From Mnemiopsis leidyi (taxonomy: Eukaryota; Ctenophora; Tentaculata; Lobata; Bolinopsidae): a stretch of DNA of 45,708 nucleotides. This document shows, piece after piece, positions 35,701-41,700 of this stretch (within the stretch, counting starts at the first letter, position 1; the number at the start of each line of letters is the position of its first letter). The notes under the pieces were generated by a model. It ran no database searches. It was given only the letters and a program-made list of their open reading frames with translations, and was not told the origin of the DNA. The translations under genes and the position numbers were made by a program. The stretch covers positions 45,918 to 91,625 of the forward strand of contig JH154132.1 in NCBI GenBank assembly GCA_000226015.1. The letters are read 5' to 3'.

Positions 35701-38700
35701 CTTCTAGAAAAGAAGTGGCACTCTTACTGATGATTACACTCTTCAATGATTTCTGCTGCAGATATTTCTCCAGATTGTTTGCAGAATGCTTGTCGCACGA
35801 CATTTTTGATGATTTTTCTTACAGCCAATCTTAGGGGTCGGTGCTCAATATTTTGACTACTGAGATTTTTTCTTATAACCTTCCATTTAACAGCACCATT
35901 ACTTATTACATCATTATATTTATATGATATTCAGACTGTCAGAAGACTAAGATCTAAGGAAATTTTATTGACACACCCAATGTTTCTTCCCATATTTTAT
36001 TGTCGCATGGCTACACCAATTGATTAAAATAATACCCGAATTGATTAAAATACTTCGGAAAAATAATATAATAATTTCATCGCAGGCCGCCAGGTCCAGT
36101 CGACTCAGATGAAGAGGAGGATGCGTTCGATGCCTCAGCCCCAGCACCTGATCCAGTAGAAGCTCCTATTGAGGTGAGTCCTAACGAGATTAATTTCCAG
36201 GCTTAAAATCTCAACTTTACTTATTTTAAACTTTGATAGCCAGTCTGACTAGGGATAAAGATCCGGCTGCGCCCGGACAAGATAATAAGATATCGCTGTT
36301 TGATGTTTTGTCGGTTTATAATTTCGTTTTAGAGCGATCGTTTGATCAAGTAGTATTGCAGGGTTCCAATTTTTCGCTGATAATACGGGTTTGCATTGTT
36401 TTTGTGCTCGTGATTCGTGTCACAACCTTTAATTTGTTCGCTGTAAAAAAGCAGGAGAGCACACTTTTGTGATGTCAGCTATTGTTATTGTTATGAACAG
36501 TGAACCAACTTCTTATAGGCCAATAAACTTATATATCAAATAAAGTAAGAATATTGAAATAACAATAACAAAAACTTGGTATTCCCTTCCAGCACGCTGC
36601 GTTTAAACTACGTCAAGAAACCGCTAAGTACGTTGAAGAGGACAATGACATGATCACCGCTGCTAGAAAGATAGCCCAGAAGTTCCAGCAGATGGCCAAG
36701 TACACAAAGTGAGTAAATATCGCAACAGTAAGTGAATTGTAACTACTAGTTGTAACTTACAAATCATGAAGGCTGCAAGAAAATCTGAAAACATCACAAA
36801 AATAGCTCAAAAAACCTCAGATTTACAAAAGTGAAAGGTCCTAAGATTAGAATTGTTCTTGAGGAGTACTCTACCACGGTCACTGTGCGGTTCCATTACG
36901 TTGTAAGGTCGGTAAACAGAGGAATCATCCGGCTACCCTGGAGCATTTTTTCAGCTGCGCCGTCGGGAACATTGCATCGTTACCATAGTAACACGTCGTT
37001 AGCTTAGTTGCGTTACTATAGTAACACGTCGTGAGAACAGCTGTGTTACCGTGGTAGCTGCAAGATAACAAAGCAGAAACCAAAGTTAAAAACATGCACA
37101 TAGTTACATTTTCATCATTTTTGGGAGCTATGTCAGCTATCAGCCAATTTGCTGTTGGATTGTAGACGTTTTAAAACAGATCATTGTTGATGATTATGCT
37201 AAAGCATCAAAGGATAAGCAGGGAAAAAAATTCAGATTAAAATGAATTTTTAGAACATCGCATGTCTTAAATATAAATGGTCCGGTAAATTCAAATAAAA
37301 GTAAAATTTAACTCACCTGGTATTTAGAATATGGAATACCAAGTTGTTTTAGATTTCCAGAACATTAGGATGCATTAGGATGTTAATGAACGATAATTGC
37401 AAACAAAATAGAATTTGTGTTTCACCACTCACTACAGCAGGTCATAATGAATAAGTCACAACGTTCCCTTCGTTGTAACTTATCATTATGACAAATTTAA
37501 AATTTAAACGAGACTATACACATTACACAACTGCTATAATTTCTACAAAACTACTATAATTTTGACTGAAGATCATAAAAAATCCTACCTAAAGGTGAGC
37601 AAAGCTGTCCCGGGTAGCAAATAGAGCAGGTTGTGTGGTGGAAGTAACTGTAGGGTGTCCTACACTGACATCCAAACCCTTCCACCCATTCTGTCTTATC
37701 TGGGCACGTCTCTGAGGGGAGAAAGTTTTGTCAGATAGCCGGAAATATAATTAATGGAATGCTGCGAGCGTTTAAAATGTTTTCAAGAATAAGAACTGTG
37801 TGACGTGTGTTTCTCATGACATGCAATCTTATCTTGCTAATTTAATGAAAATGATAAGCTGTGCCCTACTTGGGATAGTTGTCATCTGCAAGTTTCTAAT
37901 CACGTTCCTCAGCAGTATCCTCACCAAAACAGTAAAGCTCTTCGTGCTAAGACACGCATTGTTATTTGTCTTAGAACAAATAGGGGAACACGTAAATACC
38001 GCTGAGGCGCCTTCCTTTCTTTCCTCTATCTTTAACTCAGTAAAATTTTCACTAGGACTGAAATGTTGCTGGATAATGTTGCAGGATATTTAAAACTTGA
38101 ATTTTTGCAATCTTAAAAACAGTTATTGTCGCAAGTAGCAGAATGGAGATACAAATGCAGCAATAGCAATATTATCTTGATATAAAATAAAACCCTGATA
38201 AGAACCCATGCTTACTCTGCAGTAAAGGTTATGGTGTAATTGCTGGTTACAAGGACTTCCTCTGTGTCTGGCTGAGGAAGTTGAAGTATTGTCTCGGAGC
38301 AATGCTGTAATGCCGTTATGTTCTGTCCGTCGTCGTCTAAGGAAAATATGTACCTGGATTGTTGGTTATCTTATTTAATTGGCTGTACTTACGTGAGTAA
38401 CTATTTACTAGTTGACAAGATGATAGAGTCAGATAAATCCGACAATTTGGTATAATCGTATAACTTGCTTGGAATTTATATTGTTTCCTGTTTTTGACAG
38501 ATATCGGACTAGATGTTAGTCCGCTGTAAATTTTAAAGGTTCACTTTACTACGCTTTGACGCTTACGTCTTAATATTCCTGCTTCCATCAATGATAATGA
38601 ATCGCATTTGGTCGTAGTAATTCATGAGGTGCTCACGCGATACATCCATCACTACTGTTGTCAGCTCGACACTGTTCACCAAGCCAATGACGCATTCTTG

Positions 38701-41700
38701 ACCCAGCAAGTTTTTGTTGAATTCACATTGCGGTTCTGTTTTAGAATAAGAGTGGTCATTAGATCAGAAATTTGGATAAAATCTTAATGACTTACTAAAA
38801 ATTAATATACTTGAATCGAGAACTTTTTTCGGTGTTTGTTTTCGTCGATATAGCTCTTTTATTGTCGGGTTAGGACACTTACCACTGTTTGATCTACCAA
38901 CAATTCCGTGGAAAGTGATATATGGCGATCTTTTCACCAGTAAAAGTGGGTAAAACTCAACTTGCTGGACCACACCCATGTATCTTATATCCGGCACACA
39001 CTTTGTAAGATTTACAGTCTTGTTGGCAGAGGAGGTCGCAATAGAGGGAGGATAACCAAACTTAATCTGAGAATAGAACTTGATTAACAAATGAGAGTGT
39101 ATTTGACATCTAATGACCATTCTCTCATTTGGGAAGGGGTAGGGAGGAGGTTGCAACGGATAAATCATAAACGCTATAAAAATTAGAAATTTATAAAACT
39201 TTTTGAATTTAGGATTTGTCTTATCTGTGTTATTTACCTTTCATCAAATATAGACAAATTCTATATTCTGGCTAGAGAAGATTGGATTGTATCGCAATGT
39301 TTAACGGTTTTAGAGGTTCATTTCAGCCAATCCTCTTTATTAGAAATTTGTCAAATTTCTTACCTCAATCGGATGATTCTCATTTTCTTCTAAAGTTATT
39401 ATCTTTTCGTCCATTTTGCAGCCAAAGAGGAGAGACGATGCGTTCAATCCCTTACTAGGATCACTTGCATTTCTGAGTGTCTGGTTTAATCTAGAAATTA
39501 AAAGAAATATAGAAATTGTCTATCGGCTCACAAGTCAGAATAAACAGAAGTGGTTAACAGCCTACAATATCAATAAAAGTAGATTCGTAGTAGTAGAAAT
39601 AAGGGACGTTTGTACCCTAGCTGCAGGCCGGTAACAAATTCCCGATTGTTCGCTCCTATCCAATAGTCCAACTTCCACTTCACACCAAAGTGAAGCCCCG
39701 TTGTCTCATCCAGTGTAAAGTTTATTGCTGCTATCTTTTCAGAATTCAAGTTGTTTGAATTGCATATTCTCGTGCTGCAATTCGTCCATATCACTGAGTC
39801 TGAGAGGTGCAATATTTATGTAAGCGGAGGTCATTATTGTCAATATTTAAAGGACGTCAAGAAACAATAAAACTAGCTGAGTTTTAAAAGACTTCTTTCA
39901 TTAGACCACCCCCTACAAAACCAAATAAAGTACAATTATTACCTGCTGTAGCTTGAACCAAAAGCAAGCTCAATATTTTTACGATTTGCTGAACCATTTT
40001 ACTGATCTTCTTTTTATTCAAAGTCATTTATTGGACATGTCTTATTGCGATTTCATCCAACTCAAAGTGGTGAACTTCTGAAATTCAGTTTTCAAGTAAA
40101 ATATTTATATCTGGTAAGATCGCTGCCCTGCAACTACATAATAAATAAACATATTATAATAAATATATTATGATAAAAAACATAATATAAAATAACAAAA
40201 CGTGTGTGCTACAACGTGCACAATGCTCGAGACAAATTACAGAGGCTCGCGAATAACAATAGAACAGAAGAACCATTAACCAAGGCTTAATGTCTAAACA
40301 AAATGCAAGACACAGCCATCAAAAGCGGGATGTGGAATCAAACAAATAAACTAAGTTACTACTCAACCCATGATTTAGCTATCTCGAAATTTGGAAGATA
40401 TCCTTCTCCTCCATCTGTTCATGGAAGTAAAGTCTATGGCGATTGTATCGGATATCCTCAGCTCTGATCTGTGCTGTTGAATCGTATACTGCAGAAAGCC
40501 GAAAGCATTTTACCCGATACAAGGATTACAGTGATAAACAAATGAAATGTCCTTTTTAACTCAGTCTAATAAACAATTCACTAGTCACGTAAGTGTGATA
40601 AAAAAATTTGAACGTTAAGTACAAAACATGGTTACTAGCAGTAGCAGTATATGTGGTGGAGCATGTTCACGACAGACCTCTGACTACGCCTTCGCGGATT
40701 TATCCGTAATCAGATCAAAAACTCCTGACGTTACGTTAGTGTTGTATGCTATAGAGCCAAGTGCAGTTCAGGAATTAAAGTTCAGAAATTGCTCATTGCA
40801 GTGCCTATTTATAACTAACTGTTGAACATGATGTTGCAGTGGTCAGTGAGGTTCAATCTTGTTGACAAGAATCTTAACATTTACTGCGTTGCACAACCAG
40901 GGGTACAAGCAGGTGTCCTTGATTGGGAGACCTGGATTTACTGCGGGCAATAAAGTAGGAAAGTTAGGATTTCTGGTAATGAGCTACTAAATACCAACTT
41001 ATGAGGCACGTGTTTAATGACGTAGAAGGTGTAAAGTTTACTAGACAAGAAGGCTGCAGTGATCAATTCTGAGGAGTCCTCGTTTCTCTACTTTCCAGAG
41101 AAACTAGAAATAGAGGTACTGGGGCGTCAGAACAAAATAAAAAGTAATTCTGGAACTGCAAGAGTAAGGGAATATAACATGAAACTTCTAGTCCAATGTA
41201 ATTATTGCTGCCAACAGTTGTAAGATGATGAGATAATCAACTCATGCTAGATGATGATAAGGTATGGGGATTGAACAAGGGTCTCATCTGGTGCGGTAAA
41301 ATTTCCAAATTCCAGAAAGTTGACATTAATTGTCTCAGTCCAGGTCGGTAGTGGGGTTCTTGATTACCAATGACTAACAACAACCTGTCAAACTTTACAT
41401 GAGTCCGCACGTTTTGCGGCCTGCTTTTTTCTGAGAAAAGTATAGAGCTAAAGGTAGTACTATTGTATTACTGCCATAGTGCCTTAGTTTCTAGAGAATT
41501 TCGTCAAATAACCTTCAAATTTAAAGAAAACTCCATACAGCTGCAAACTTAGTGGCGACTTAATGAAGCAACAATGTTCTTAATGAAGAAACTCAGTTCA
41601 ACATAGAAGTTTATCAGTTTATTTTCGGTCAGCATGGAATTGTTATACTCCCAGTACCTGCGACATTATCACCAGATGCGCTACAAAAAAACTTATTTTC

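Larger units (their letters stand above)
36709..37588. other. Vinculin intron 34, proximal part
   Basis: Apart from the X-box cluster (36979-37058) and the inverted repeat (37441-37492) I see nothing coding that I can support. Undetected 3' exons of the minus-strand nested gene may lie here. Confidence 0.35.

Noticed and set aside
40628..40825. 65-codon frame in vinculin intron 34
   Set aside because: Has an ATG but no motif or context that separates it from chance.
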